Shown in pieces: positions 11,786 to 22,515 of a DNA stretch of 64,000 nt. Location of the stretch: positions 620,001 to 684,000 of the forward strand of contig JAGMWG010000014.1 of the NCBI GenBank assembly GCA_020744225.1. The letters run 5' to 3'. Below the pieces are notes generated by a model. That model worked only from the letters and a program-made list of their open reading frames with translations, was not told the origin of the DNA and searched no databases. The position numbers were made by a program, and so were the translations under genes. Every line of letters begins with the position of its first letter. Position 1 is the first letter of the stretch. Source of the stretch: Paraphoma chrysanthemicola (lineage: Eukaryota; Ascomycota; Dothideomycetes; Pleosporales; Phaeosphaeriaceae).

Positions 11786-12824
11786 GGCAACGCGTGTTGA
11801 AGAGGTGTGATAAGCATGCGGTAAAGAAGACCCAATTGCGAGGGCGTATGCTCGAGGAAAGAGAAGCTCAGACGGGACTTTGAACGGGCATTTTCGGCAC
11901 TTTAAGTGTCGTGATGAGTATATTGGGCTCAACAACAGAGACATGCGGAAGCCTGACATCAAGAGTCGGTTGGTGGGCACGCTTGCCAGCGATTGCAGAG
12001 GACGATATGCAACCTTCGGGTGCCAGCGATACATGAAGATGCTGGCTCACTCAAGAAGGTGCCCGCGTTCCCGGATCAAGCATCGCCGGACAAATAAGAG
12101 GAGGTCATATTTCACTTAATGCATAGAGAACATCCGTATAGCATCACGGATTGCATCTGGTGCCGACACGTACTTCTACGGCACCCCGTCTGAGTCGTGC
12201 CCAATTGCCCAGGGCCCAAAGTCTGCAGAGGGCGTCAACCTGCATACTATATGTCACCCGAAGATAGCGCCTTGCTCAGAAAAGTCGTTGGCCACTTACT
12301 AGCATCAAACGGAGCGACTGGTTGTTGTTGCTTCACGGCTGCAGCCAGAGCCGCGCATTCGTCGCCTCATCGACGGTTCAGCCAAACAACGCATCGATGG
12401 GCTAAAACCAGCCACACACCCACACGACACCCCACACGCCTGTGAGACGTCGTGTAACTGCGAGCCTACGCATCTCATTAATCGCGCAGCATGTACGACA
12501 GTGCGATCTTGGAGCGCAAATAATGGAGGACGAATTCGACAGCACGAACCAGCTGCCCTACATGAGGCATGCAGACCCAAGCGACGCAAAGCTGAGGAGG
12601 AAAGATCGCTTTACGATACGTCTTGGTCTTCAATGGGTATGGGTATCAGTGCGTTAGTGCATACTGCAGCCTTTCCCCGATAAAGGATGATGAAGGATGC
12701 TGACGTCCTTGCCAGGCACAAACGTTTACTGGACTTTAATGTCTGGTCATTCCGTCGCATTTTGGAGATGATCTTTGACTGGGCATGTCTCAGTCTTACA
12801 CGTACATTCTCAGTGGGCAGCTGC
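11786..12824. other. Intergenic, no supported gene
   Basis: About 1 kb between the two-finger gene and the 3' end of the extradiol dioxygenase gene. Open frames on both strands have no family character. No clear repeat. Confidence 0.45.
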
Positions 12825-13983
12825 TCATGCTATTTTCTTTCCAAAGTCCTTTGGCACTTCCGGACCCCAGATCGAGAACGGCCCTACCACATCCCGCGTA
12901 GTTGGTGTATGCACATTCACCACATCGCCATCCGCATAATGCTCAATTTTGAAGCCACTCGGATCAGCCCAATAGTCAAAGATCTGGCTGCCCAAAACAT
13001 GCCGACCAACACCCCAAATGCTCTTCCAGCCCTTGCTTGCCAGCCAATCATGCCCTATCAATTGTGTGTCCACATCTGCGACCTCGAACGAAGTATGGTG
13101 CACGAAAGTTTTCTTGACGTCCGGTTCTGCGCGCTGCACGAAGAACGCATGATGGTCGGAATACTCTTCCCCAAGATCGAGATGCATAAAGGTCAGCACA
13201 TCCATGTTGGAAAAGTCCCAGTGATACAATATGTCGGACGGAACGAAGTTAAAGTTTTCCGTGTACCATGCTAACTCTTCGTCAAAGTTGGGGCACACGT
13301 AGCCGAAGTGGCCGGTTTTATGGACCAGTGCTGGGCCGGCGTGGTAGCGCTGAAACTTGCCTGCGTGATCATCAGCAGATTACGCTTTCTGTCGGAAGTG
13401 AAATTTACTCACCTTTTCTCGGTTTATCAAACGCCGTGTTGTATGGGCCTTGTTGTTCATGCGTCGCTGTCGGCTCCTGCGTACCTACCTCCCGCTCCTC
13501 TTGCCCATAGACGACATGGAAGAAAGTATCATCGGGTCGGCTAAAAGAGACCATCTTGCCTCCGCCTGGAGCATCTTCCAAGGAACCAATACCGGCTCCA
13601 GGAAGCTTAGCAGCCTTGTTGAAGTCCTCAAGCGAGCGAGCAACAAACGCTGGGCCCCGGAACCTCGGCTTGTCATCGCTACTCCTTGTCGCCACGTAAA
13701 CGTACGGGTCCTTGCCATAACCGCGAAAGTAAATGCGGTCTTTCTGTCTACTGGCCTCGGCGAAGCCGAAGTCTTTGGCAAACTTGCTGAACTTGTCAAG
13801 ATCGGGGTGCTCAAAGTACACGTGAGCCAGTCGATCGAGTTGAATTTTGGACGGACTGTTGGAGATGGGCGGGATGCGCATGTCAGGCATGATGCGCTCG
13901 CGAAGAAATTTTGGGAGTTTTGAAAGGACAAAGAAGAGGATTTGGAAGGCGAGCGACATGGTGTCGGATGGGAGTGCGATCAT
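12825..13983 (-). CDS. Extradiol ring-cleavage dioxygenase-like VOC (glyoxalase fold) protein
   Basis: Two exons on the minus strand, 13983-13413 and 13360-12825, about 368 residues with two VOC modules, as in bacterial catechol 2,3-dioxygenase and BphC. The N-terminal module has DRLAHVYFEHPDLDKFSKFA. The C-terminal module keeps all three expected iron ligands: His208 in VHKTGHFGYV, His279 in FVHHTSFEVADVD, and Glu330 in PSGFKIEHYAD. The intron (donor GTGAGT) joins AFDKPRK to GKFQRYHAGP. Family members open aromatic diols next to the hydroxyls (meta cleavage) or are related metal enzymes; the full triad argues for a catalytic dioxygenase. A hydrophobic N-terminus (MSLAFQILFFVL) may be a membrane anchor or a late start. 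It is divergent from the flavin hydroxylase at 14.9 kb, with which it probably acts. Confidence 0.85.
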
Positions 13984-14889
13984 TCACAACTTTATATATC
14001 GAATCAGCAAATCATGCCCAGGTGGCAGACCAAGTCTACGAATGCGATAAAGTAGCAACCACGAATTCGGGATGGGAGTTCGTCCGTCATGGCTCGCATT
14101 TGAAGTGTTGCGGACGAAATGCCATTCGGCTGTTGCTTATGGAGTTCGGAGTGACTTGGCTCCAAGACAAGCGGTGGCGCTGGTGCCGGAGGATCTAAAC
14201 AACATGGAGTCACTCCGTTCACATCCCGTCTTCGACCAGTTCATTCACATTATTCGTGAGATCAATCCTAAAATCATTCTTGAGCGAGCTCCGACAATAG
14301 AAAGCCTCCTGATCAAAACTTGCAGGTCAGCACCTCACATATGAAACATATGAAATTATGTCTGCTACACGCGTTTGTTGAAGATAATGCGACTTGGATG
14401 TCTGCTAATGCTAGTAGAGATCGAATCGCTTTCCGTATGTAGCAGCGAGAAGGTTTAGTAAACTGCAACGTTTGCACCGAAGCCTTGAACGTGCATGAAT
14501 GCTTCGGAAGTGTCTCGCTAGAAGTTTTAATGCGCAGCATTGCTTCTCCTCATCATTATTCGTGTGAATGCTGGTATGCTGAGTCGGAGCTTTGTGGGGG
14601 CCGTGCTCCGGAAAGTCTCAGGATGTGGGGAAAGCTCAAAGTTCCTCCACGGAACATCTCACGATGTGCCGGAACAGAATGGGGCAACGAAGCACATCCT
14701 CAAACAACCGATGCGGATGGTCGGCAATTTTAACTGCAATTTTAGATGCTCAGTCCGGTCAACGTTGATGCTCGGACGATACTTTGCTGAAGCTATGAAG
14801 CTAGAACGTATTAAACCAGAGTGTCCTTCCTTTCGCCACAGCTTAGAAATGCGAGCAAGTTTGCACAGAATTTTGACATCTTTCCCAGG
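13984..14889. promoter_or_regulatory. Shared divergent promoter region, dioxygenase / flavin hydroxylase
   Basis: About 900 bases separate the divergent starts at 13983 (-) and 14890 (+). No gene was recognised inside. A CCGG-containing patch near 14609-14680 (TCCGGAAAG and GTGCCGGAACAG) holds CGG/CCG triplets of the kind Zn2Cys6 factors bind, but triplets are common and this is only a suggestion. Confidence 0.3.
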
Positions 14890-16881
14890 ATGCCTGAACA
14901 AACCGAAGTCGTGATTGTTGGCGCAGGCCCTGCTGGGCTCACACTTGGTCTCAGTCTCGCGCGATATCAGATTAAGGTAAGACATCAGCCTCTCAATTTT
15001 AGCACTATATGTTGATTTGATTCAAAGTCAGTGATACTGGAAAAGGAGAACGAGATCGTCACAGACCCTCGTGGAGTGTATCTTACTGGAGATGCAGTCA
15101 GAATTCTTGTCACACTCGGACTGGGTCCTGATCTCGACAAGATCGCGCACGGTATGAGAAATGTTAAGATTAAGCAGACTGCGATACTGATTCAGTCATT
15201 CTATAGAGCCCGAACATCTCAGTTTTCATCGCACCTCCTTTCTCAACAAACCTTTTCACAAAATGAAAACCAATTTGGATGCATTGAGCCAGACACTGCC
15301 AAACGGACTTATGCAGATACAGCCTCGTCTTGGTAAGTATGTCAAGCGTATGTATGTCAAACTCTGATCAATACAGAGAGCTCTTTGAGGCGGCAGATCG
15401 GGCAGTCCGGCTACTGTACCTTGCGTACGGCATGCGAGGTGATTAGCCGGGAAACCGAGAACCCTCCTACCGTGACTTATCGGACCGAGGACGGCTTCAA
15501 ACATCAGATTCAGGCTCAGTGGCTCATTGGTGCCGACGGAAAAGTGGGCGTGGTTCGAAAACATTTCTTGGAGGCTTCAGCGGGCGTTAAACAAACTGAG
15601 GGCGTCTATCGGTATACGGGAACTTGGCTCGCGGCGAATCTGAAGATCCAGCTCGCGACACCGCAGTCTCATCCCAATTTTCCACTATGGAAGCTTGGCT
15701 ACACACCGGAGCAGGTATACGATCTCTTTTGGCCAAAGGGATGGCACTTCTGCAGCCCTCCCGGGAAAGCCACGGCCAGTGGAAGGTTCGGCCCGTATGA
15801 AGAACGACTCTGGCGTCACGAGTTCCGCCAGGAAAATTGGAGTGATAAGATGAATGCCGTGGGACTTCTCTGGGATCATCTTGTTCCGATGATCACGAGG
15901 GACAGAGATGGTAATGGCCGCTCGTTTTCTCAGCAAATTTCTTTTCCCCGTGATTGTGTTGAAATTATTCGCTGCCGACCCTTCCGATTTATTCACAAAG
16001 TGGTGAACAAATGGTTCCACAACAGGACGATCCTCATCGGCGACGCTGCTCACGTTTTTCCTCCTTTTGCCGGCCAGGGCATAGGAAGTGGCATTCACGA
16101 TGCGCATCAGCTTGCTTGGCGGCTCGCATTGCTTCTGAAGGAGACACGCATGTCATCGACCGCATCGAAGAGCTTACTTGAAGCTTGGTCACATGAGCGG
16201 CGAAAGAGCGTGGACGATGCTGCCCTCATGTCGCTGATGAATGGCAAGCTCTGCAATGAGCAGCCAAGCCTTTGGGTATTGTGCATGCTGGGACTGGTTC
16301 GATTGCTCAGCCTCTTGCCGCTTTTAGGACGTAAACTGGATCCTGTGGCGACCAAAGAGCGCGAGGGGTTTTGTTCGGTTGAAAACGGATTTCTCCACAA
16401 ACAATACCGTGGCGGGTCTCGCGTGGCTCAGATTGTTGTGCAGTCCCGCCAGCATGGCCCAATGCTGTCCGACCGGATGTTCCGACCAAATGCGAGCCTT
16501 TTCAAACTACTTGTCGTTTGTGCTGGCCAACACGCCCATGATCTAGCAGAAGCCACCGCTGCAATCGAGGCCGCACATATCAGTCCGGCTGTTATCTCCA
16601 AAGACTCATTGGTGCTATTCAGTCCTGTTCCGATCACCATTCAAAAAGCGGCTGGCTGTGGTAGTGTCGGGTCTGAGATAGCAGTCTTCTGGCCAGCTGA
16701 TAATTGGCAGCTAGTGGCTGGGGACCGGCCAGGATACAATCCGGCTTCTTTCATGGACCGCCTCGGAAGTCGAACGAAGTTTGCCTTGGTCAGGCCTGAT
16801 TTCTTCGTTTACGCCTGCGCGCAAAACGTCGAAGAGCTGATGACATCATTGGCCGCGCTGCAAAGCTGTCTTTCTCAATGA
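14890..16881 (+). CDS. FAD-dependent aromatic hydroxylase (phenol 2-monooxygenase / MhpA-like)
   Basis: Four exons, 14890-14976, 15028-15151, 15207-15332 and 15377-16881, encode about 613 residues. Motifs of class A flavoprotein hydroxylases appear in order: Rossmann GxGxxG in VVIVGAGPAGLTLGLSLARY (residues 7-26), the DG motif in WLIGADGKVGVVRK, and the GD motif in ILIGDAAHVFPPFAGQGIGS. The C-terminal thioredoxin-like region of phenol hydroxylases seems present (FFVYACAQNVEELMTSLAAL). The small early exons are supported because their joints give IAHEPEHLSFHRTSF and QIQPRLESSLRRQIG. Such enzymes add a hydroxyl ortho to an existing phenolic group using NAD(P)H and O2, which makes the substrate of an extradiol dioxygenase. 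Neighbours are a dioxygenase (divergent) and a FAH-family enzyme (convergent). The true aromatic substrate is unknown. Confidence 0.9.
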
Positions 16882-17392
16882 TGATTATTTGTAGATTAAC
16901 ACAGGCTCCTTGCGCGGAAATTAGAATGTGCTACTCTTCAAGCTGATGTTGCGTCGGGGTGCAGAAACACGTAGGGAAGCCATCCGCTCTGCGCTTGCAC
17001 AAATAAAAGTCATGACATCGTTAATCCGCGTTTCCCTTATCTCCTCACACCACGCCACTTGAAAAACATGATGCCACCACTCGATTAGAAGAATGTGCCC
17101 GCCTTATGACCGTGAGTGAATTGTGGATGTTCTTTCATGGGTCTTATCTTCCATGCTGGTTACCAATGCTGGCTGAGATGAAGCTAACAGACTTGCTGTG
17201 TTCATGAGAAGTCTTCTTCCATTGAACGCTAACAAACATCGTATCAAAGTCTGCCCATCTTTTTCAGATCCAACGCGTGGCTATTTGAAGCACTAACCAT
17301 TGCACCCAAACTACTATGTGGGTGATTAGACTCACTCTCGTGGTTACGGTCAGCAACATGGCACATTCTTAGATGTTGCTATTTCAAGAAGC
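16882..17392. other. Intergenic between convergent genes, nothing recognised
   Basis: 3' flanks of the flavin hydroxylase and the FAH-family gene. AT-rich; no feature supported. Confidence 0.5.
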
Positions 17393-18490
17393 TTACTCGA
17401 ACATTATCTTGTTCCTCAAAGTCCCGATCGTGGGCATAGTGATTTCCACGATATCGCCATCCTGCAGGAACACCTTTGGTTTCCGGAACGCGCCGACCCC
17501 CTCTGGCGTGCCTGTCATTACCGCCGTACCTGCTGGGATTGTCGTACCTCCAAATGAATCAGCGAAGCTCAATACTAGCAAGCTCTCCGTCTTTTAATTC
17601 TTACCTTGGCTCATATGGCTAAGGATCCTCTCTGGCGAAAAGATCATATCATGATGTATGTCCGCTCTTTGCCGAAGCTCCCCATTGACCTTGAGTGTCA
17701 CGCCTTCGTGTTTAGATTTCTCGTACAGCTCCGGGCAGATCAAAGTTGGACCGATGGGCGCGAAATGATCGAAGGCTTTGGCATAGAAGAATTGCCCACC
17801 CATGTTTCCTGGCATCTGAAATTTGCGACATGACAAGTCATTGCCGATCGTGTACCCCAAGATGAAGTTCTTGGCTTCGGCTGGTGTCACATCACGACAT
17901 TTCTTGGACGTGACGAACACGAGCTCAGCCTGAACACGATTTTGCATTAGCTTAAACGCCACAGTATCTGATTGAGTGCACTTCAAAGTGCGAATCCATA
18001 CCTCATAGTCGAGCAGACTTTTTGCGCAGAAATCGTTGATGGATATGTCTTCGTCTGGGTGGGCAAGAGCAGCAACTGGCTTGGTCCAAAGTGGCGGATC
18101 AGATGGGACTGCTAGCTATCGGCGTACAACCATCAGGAAATGTCCTCAGCAATGGTGAAAGGAGTAACTGACTTCTGCTTCCTTGGCATGGCTTCGATAG
18201 TTCAGGCCCACACAGTATATCGGGATTCCAACTCGAGGCAGCGGTGCTAGCAGCTGCGTTCAGAGTAAGAGGTCTGTGAACAGCTAGGCGATGTTGCTCG
18301 CATGATAACTTACACGCTTAAAGGTCAATGCCTTTGCGCCAGCTGTCGCGACGAGATCCTCGTAAGACATATAGCCTTCAACTTTTGCTCCTGAACGCGG
18401 CAGATCATTCAATTCGGGACCAAAGTCTGCGAAACAAGGACTATCAAGCTCTTCGCATTCGAAGCGTGCAAGACGGGAGAAAGGTGTCAT
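17393..18490 (-). CDS. Fumarylacetoacetate hydrolase (FAH)-family protein
   Basis: Five exons on the minus strand, 18490-18314, 18253-18173, 18115-18002, 17929-17605 and 17547-17393, about 283 residues, the usual size of FAHD1/fumarylpyruvate-hydrolase-like proteins. The start MTPFSRLARFECEE matches the family's start. Key regions are PIYCVGLNYRSHAKEAE (about 70-86), the metal ligands Glu124 and Glu126 in LLDYEAELVFV and Asp155 in GYTIGNDLSCRKFQ, and GTAVMTGTPEGVGAF near the C-terminus. Three of the four introns are phase 0, and the frame is kept throughout. In meta-cleavage pathways FAH-fold enzymes hydrate, isomerise, decarboxylate or hydrolyse the ring-fission product, which suits its position beside an extradiol dioxygenase. 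It shares a promoter region with the Zn2Cys6 gene. The exact reaction is inference. Confidence 0.9.
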
Positions 18491-18864
18491 GATGAATTGC
18501 GATAGGGGATCGGGGTTTTGGGAAATCTCCAGGCCGACGGTAACGATCACATTGAAAGCTTGCTCTGCAGCCCCGTTTCTGTTATTTGTCTTCGAATCGG
18601 CCCATCATATATCTATTGAAGCTGCGTGAAGAGTTACCATCCACGTTTCGGCCGATTCCATACAAACATAGTTTAGCGCAAAACGTCGGAACTTCTTTCC
18701 ATCGGAGCATCTCCACACGACGGAAGATCTGCCGAAGCTGCCAGCAGCGAGTCGCAGGTGTGTAGCTACCCCTTCACCCATAGTCCGGACCAACACTAGC
18801 CAGCGCTTTTCAACCAACATTCATTCTCTCGCAGCACCGCAGTAGTTGTGCCGAAGGAGCTAAG
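18491..18864. promoter_or_regulatory. Divergent promoter, FAH-family gene / Zn2Cys6 regulator
   Basis: Only about 370 bases separate the two divergent starts (18490 minus, 18865 plus). A minus frame at 18605-18820 is open but has no family character and is treated as leader DNA. The arrangement suggests co-regulation, possibly by the regulator itself (inference). Confidence 0.45.
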
Positions 18865-20933
18865 ATGCGGTCGTCAATTGAAAACTATCCGGATTTCGAA
18901 CCCGTATGGCAGCCTCTTGCACCGCTCGCCATGAATCTTGCGGATAGTGATGTCCAAACACAGTCGCCTGTAAGGCCGAGGGTTTGCGACACCTGCATCC
19001 GGTAAAGTGTCGCTGCTGTTAAACTATCCGACGCGGACTAACAGTGATCCAGCAAGAAGGTCAAGTGTATGCTTTGTCCATTACAGCGTTATGCTATTGC
19101 TGCGTTGCTGATTAGCACATCTGCGTAGGTAACCAGGCCCGTCCAGCCTGCTCGCGGTGCACCGAGCGCGGAGAAAATTGTGTCTACTCAGCCAAGCGCC
19201 GTAGACCTGGACCGCCACCAGGCTCGCAACGCACATCATCTAAGCCGCGGACGGCTTCTGGTTCGTCGCTGGCCCCAAGTCTGCCATCGGAGAATCCTTG
19301 GAATAAGAGGCTAATGTTATCATAGTCTTACCAGGTTCCAGGCGAACTCGCGAGGAGCCCAGTGTTGTGGTGGACCTACTTCCATCTCCACCGCCGTCAG
19401 TGCCAGCTGCCCACCAACCGGTCGAGCTTCGCAACCAAGATTGTTCTCCAACAGTGTTCGAATCAAACCGAGAAGAGCAGCTGTATGATTGTTGTCTTGC
19501 TCACCGAACGCATGCTAACTGTTATGTCTAGCCTTGAAGCGTTTTTTGATATTCTTCGGGACGTAAATCCTATCCACGATAAAGCCCGCTTTCTTTACGA
19601 CTATCATAACTCGTGTTGCGACAGCGCATTGATATCCACTATAACGACAATCACGGAAAAGCTTACCGGGTCTGTGCTAGCCGCAAATGTTACCAGCATC
19701 GACACGCGGATCGATTCTTTACTGAGCTCTACAGCATTACAAGAAAGCCTATTTACGGATTCTCCTGTCCTCGACGAGTACCGAAAGTCATGCGTGCTAG
19801 CTGCGTACGAGTTCCATCAGTTCCCAGGGCATCAGTCATGGATGCGACTTGGTTCGTTGGCGCGCATGGCTTTGCGCACAGGCCTCGATCGACTTGAGCA
19901 CCTGCGTGCATATCAACCAGAGTGGCGTGCTCTGAGCGAGCAGGATATGGAAGAGTGGCGCGCTGTCTGGTGGTGCATCTATCGCTTGGATTCGTACTCG
20001 AACCTTGCTTCCGGAACACCCTATCTGATTAGTGAGGATCTCGTCGCCACTGCCTTCATACTACGCAATGTGTCTCAGTCCTTCGAAGAGACAGATAGTG
20101 TTCCACAACTCCTCTTGTCGTCTCATCCCGAGAACATTTGGAAACTCATATCTACTCTCAGCTCTTATCCAGGGACGACCATTGCGAATATCCACAATAT
20201 TACAACAACCATGATGCGTCAGGTCGGTTCCCTCACCCGTGTGTATCAGGTTAGACCGGTCGAAGAAACAAACGCAAAGATTACTGAAGTTGAGCGGCGC
20301 TTCTCTGCACTTCGTTTGGCATTGCCGCCCAACTGGCTCAATCCCAAGCGGAACGCATTTTCTGGCGAGCGGACTCTGGAGCACCATGAAAGACTCGTTA
20401 CTAACCTTCAACTGTGGATGACCCGCCTTCTTTTAGCCATTTTCCGTTGTTGCAGACAGCATGGCGAGGAGTGGCTGAGAAGCTGGGAACAGGTTCTCGA
20501 GACGTGCCAGAACATCGTCGCCATAGCAGAACAGTGGGACAGCTCTTTCTGCATCAAAGTAGATCCCGCCATTGCCTTCGTTATATTCACTTCGCTCATC
20601 TTCCTCGACCTCCACGAAAAGTCCATTGCAACATCAGGCGAGAATTTGCAAGCGCAGATTGAGCATGACAAAACGGTCCTTCGCTTCATGCTGGAACACT
20701 TTGCAACAATATGGACACTACCGAGACTACTTAGCCGTAGGAAGTACGCTGTAGAGGAGATGGTGATATGCTAATGCTTGGTAGTATCGTTCGCCACTTT
20801 CAGCGAATCCATTCAAGGTCCGCTCACCGAACAGCACCTTAAACGCATATTGCTGCGTTTTGAAGCGCCGCTACACTCGAGATGGTTACAATTCTTATCG
20901 GACCCGCAAAAGTATTTGGAGAACTCTCAATAG
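18865..20933 (+). CDS. Zn2Cys6 (fungal-type) transcription factor
   Basis: Six exons deduced: 18865-19001, 19053-19066 (14 bases), 19129-19260, 19335-19482, 19532-20736 and 20785-20933, about 594 residues. The three small introns inside the finger rebuild a correct binuclear zinc cluster: C41-DT-C44-IRKKVK-C51-NQARPA-C58-SR-C61-TERGEN-C68, followed by a basic linker (SAKRRRPGPPPGSQR). A proline-rich stretch (LLPSPPPSVPAAHQP) and a middle homology region typical of Fungal_trans proteins (FHQFPGHQSWMRLGSLARMA, WWCIYRLDSY) follow. A last exon adds SFATFSESIQGPLTEQHL and ends LENSQ; without that splice the frame stops at 20774. It sits next to three catabolic enzyme genes and is the likely pathway regulator (inference). 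Confidence 0.85.
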
Positions 20934-21469
20934 ATTGCAAATTGCACGGCATCATTTTCTCGAACAAGGTGATGAGGAGCACATCGTTTTTGCAACGACC
21001 GACTTAGAGAAAGCCTTTGGCATACAGTACTGCGACTTCCCATCTCCGATAGAACAACAGACTAAGATTTCCGCAGCTTCATCCAGGGGCAGCGCATGTA
21101 TATATTCAAACGCTGCTAGGATGGTCAGAGTGGCCTCGATATAGTAGCCCAAGGTCCTCCTTATATTATTGAGGTTTCGCTGAAGGTGTTGGCGCGTGCG
21201 AAGGCTCCAACCGGATATAGGAAGGTACAGTATGAAATAGGAGTGCGCGAGCATGGTAGGCAAAGTTCAATACTCACTACATGGTCGGGCGATGGTACGG
21301 AAAGAGTAGTATTTGCTGACGATTGTCAGAGACTTCACTATTGCGCTTTATATACCCCACGAGCCTTCTTTGTCCACTCCCCCAAGTTGTTATATCCAAA
21401 GGAAAAGTAGTCATTGTCATTCACGTACGCCTCACTTTCCGTGAAAAACAATTCTTCGACTACAATCCA
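20934..21469. other. Intergenic, no supported gene
   Basis: A 103-codon minus frame at 20952-21263 has no recognised family and is opposite the end of the regulator gene; it is not called. Confidence 0.4.
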
Positions 21470-22515
21470 TCATGTGTCGCGTGCTTGAAAAATGGCATTA
21501 CGCTCATCGAGCCCATGAATCTTGAGCGCATGGTCCATCATTTTGTCTCTTCTCGGAAACGAACGATGGCCCTCATCCTCACCTCGGATACAGCCAGCGA
21601 CCGGGCACCAGAAGACTGTCTTCTCAACTGCATGAGTGCCATTGTAGTGTCTGTTGAAGTCGTACCATCGGCCGAAGACGCGGCGACGGCATCGCGGTGC
21701 CGTGCACCGGAAGACGAAGACGCGGGGATTATCGGTAGTTTGTACGGCGCAAATGTTTGCGCAAGCTGGTGGGGCGGGCGAGAGGGTTTGAGTGTGAGCA
21801 CCTACCGGAAGGTTTGCGACTAGGGTGCTAACGATAATTAGTAGTCCAATATATAAATGTTGGGGAACACATAAGGGGTTCTATTCGGATAGTGCATACC
21901 TCCGAATTCGTGTCGTGCTAGCTAGCACTTGACATGTGTCAGATTGCTTATCCATGCCGCTGCTAAGATGTAAGTGACTAAAAAAAGGCGCAGAAAATGT
22001 CAAGTTTACCTTACGGTGGGCCCAGGAGACATCAAGTCTCTCTCCGGAAACCGTGTGACCGAAGTCGCACTTTTATCAGCACGGCTTGAGTACAAGTTCT
22101 CATGAACCACATTATGCTCGGATAAATGCACTGGATGGAGCATTTAAAATCTGACAACAACGAAGAATGATGGTCTCAAAACTGACCTCCCTTGGCACCA
22201 AGCCCGCCCAGCGAGCCAGTGTCTACGCGGCTACCTTGTGTCACGTCGTTGGCGAAGTACGAGTTGGTGTCCATAGACATGATTCTGTCGAGGTCATCAG
22301 TAAACTTAGAGCTTCTTTTCGGAAGGGTTTAATCTGTGATGAATATCAGGCTGGTACCGGAGTGGCGTGCTCGAATGTGACATGACACCTGAGCCAGCAT
22401 CCCATCCATCAAAGGAAGCGCGAGCTTCCTCATTTCGGATTGGCAAAATTTGGAAATCATTCCTGCCGATATCGTGCTGAAAAACGTCCCAATTGAAGTC
22501 TGAACAGACGTTCAT
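21470..22515 (-). CDS. Two-finger C2H2-like protein, copy 2 (middle exon structure unresolved; may be a pseudogene)
   Basis: The 3' part on the minus strand (about 21800-21470, stop 21470-21472) clearly encodes the same two fingers as the genes at 39.3 and 44.3 kb: DNPRVFVFRC ... GRWYDFNRHYNGTH and FWCPVAGC ... RRDKMMDHALKIHGL, spacing C-x4-C-x13-H-x4-H and C-x4-C-x19-H-x4-H. A plausible 5' part is exon 22515-22358 (MNVCSDFNWDVFQHD ...) spliced over a 46-base intron to an exon from 22311 (SKFTDDLDRIMSMDTNSYFA). That style matches the acidic/aromatic start of the 39.3 kb copy. The region about 21830-22180 between them is AT-rich and I could not connect the frames with certainty. Either one long intron of about 350-400 bases or decay is possible. 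Confidence 0.55.
21915..21928. repeat. 14-base perfect palindrome
   Basis: GTGCTAGCTAGCAC reads the same on both strands. It lies in the probable intron of two-finger copy 2. It could be a dimeric protein-binding site or chance. Confidence 0.4.

Noticed and set aside
12687..13274. 195-codon plus-strand frame
   Set aside because: It lies opposite the second exon of the dioxygenase, whose metal-binding motifs are clear.
18605..18820. Minus frame upstream of the FAH gene as an extra 5' exon
   Set aside because: The FAH protein already begins with its family-typical N-terminus at 18490, and no in-frame splice was found.
20952..21263. 103-codon minus frame behind the Zn2Cys6 gene
   Set aside because: No family character and no paralogue in the window.
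21840..22180. AT-rich patch as a RIP-mutated transposon
   Set aside because: Too short, no coding or terminal-repeat signs, and it sits inside the two-finger gene span; more likely intron or decayed exon.
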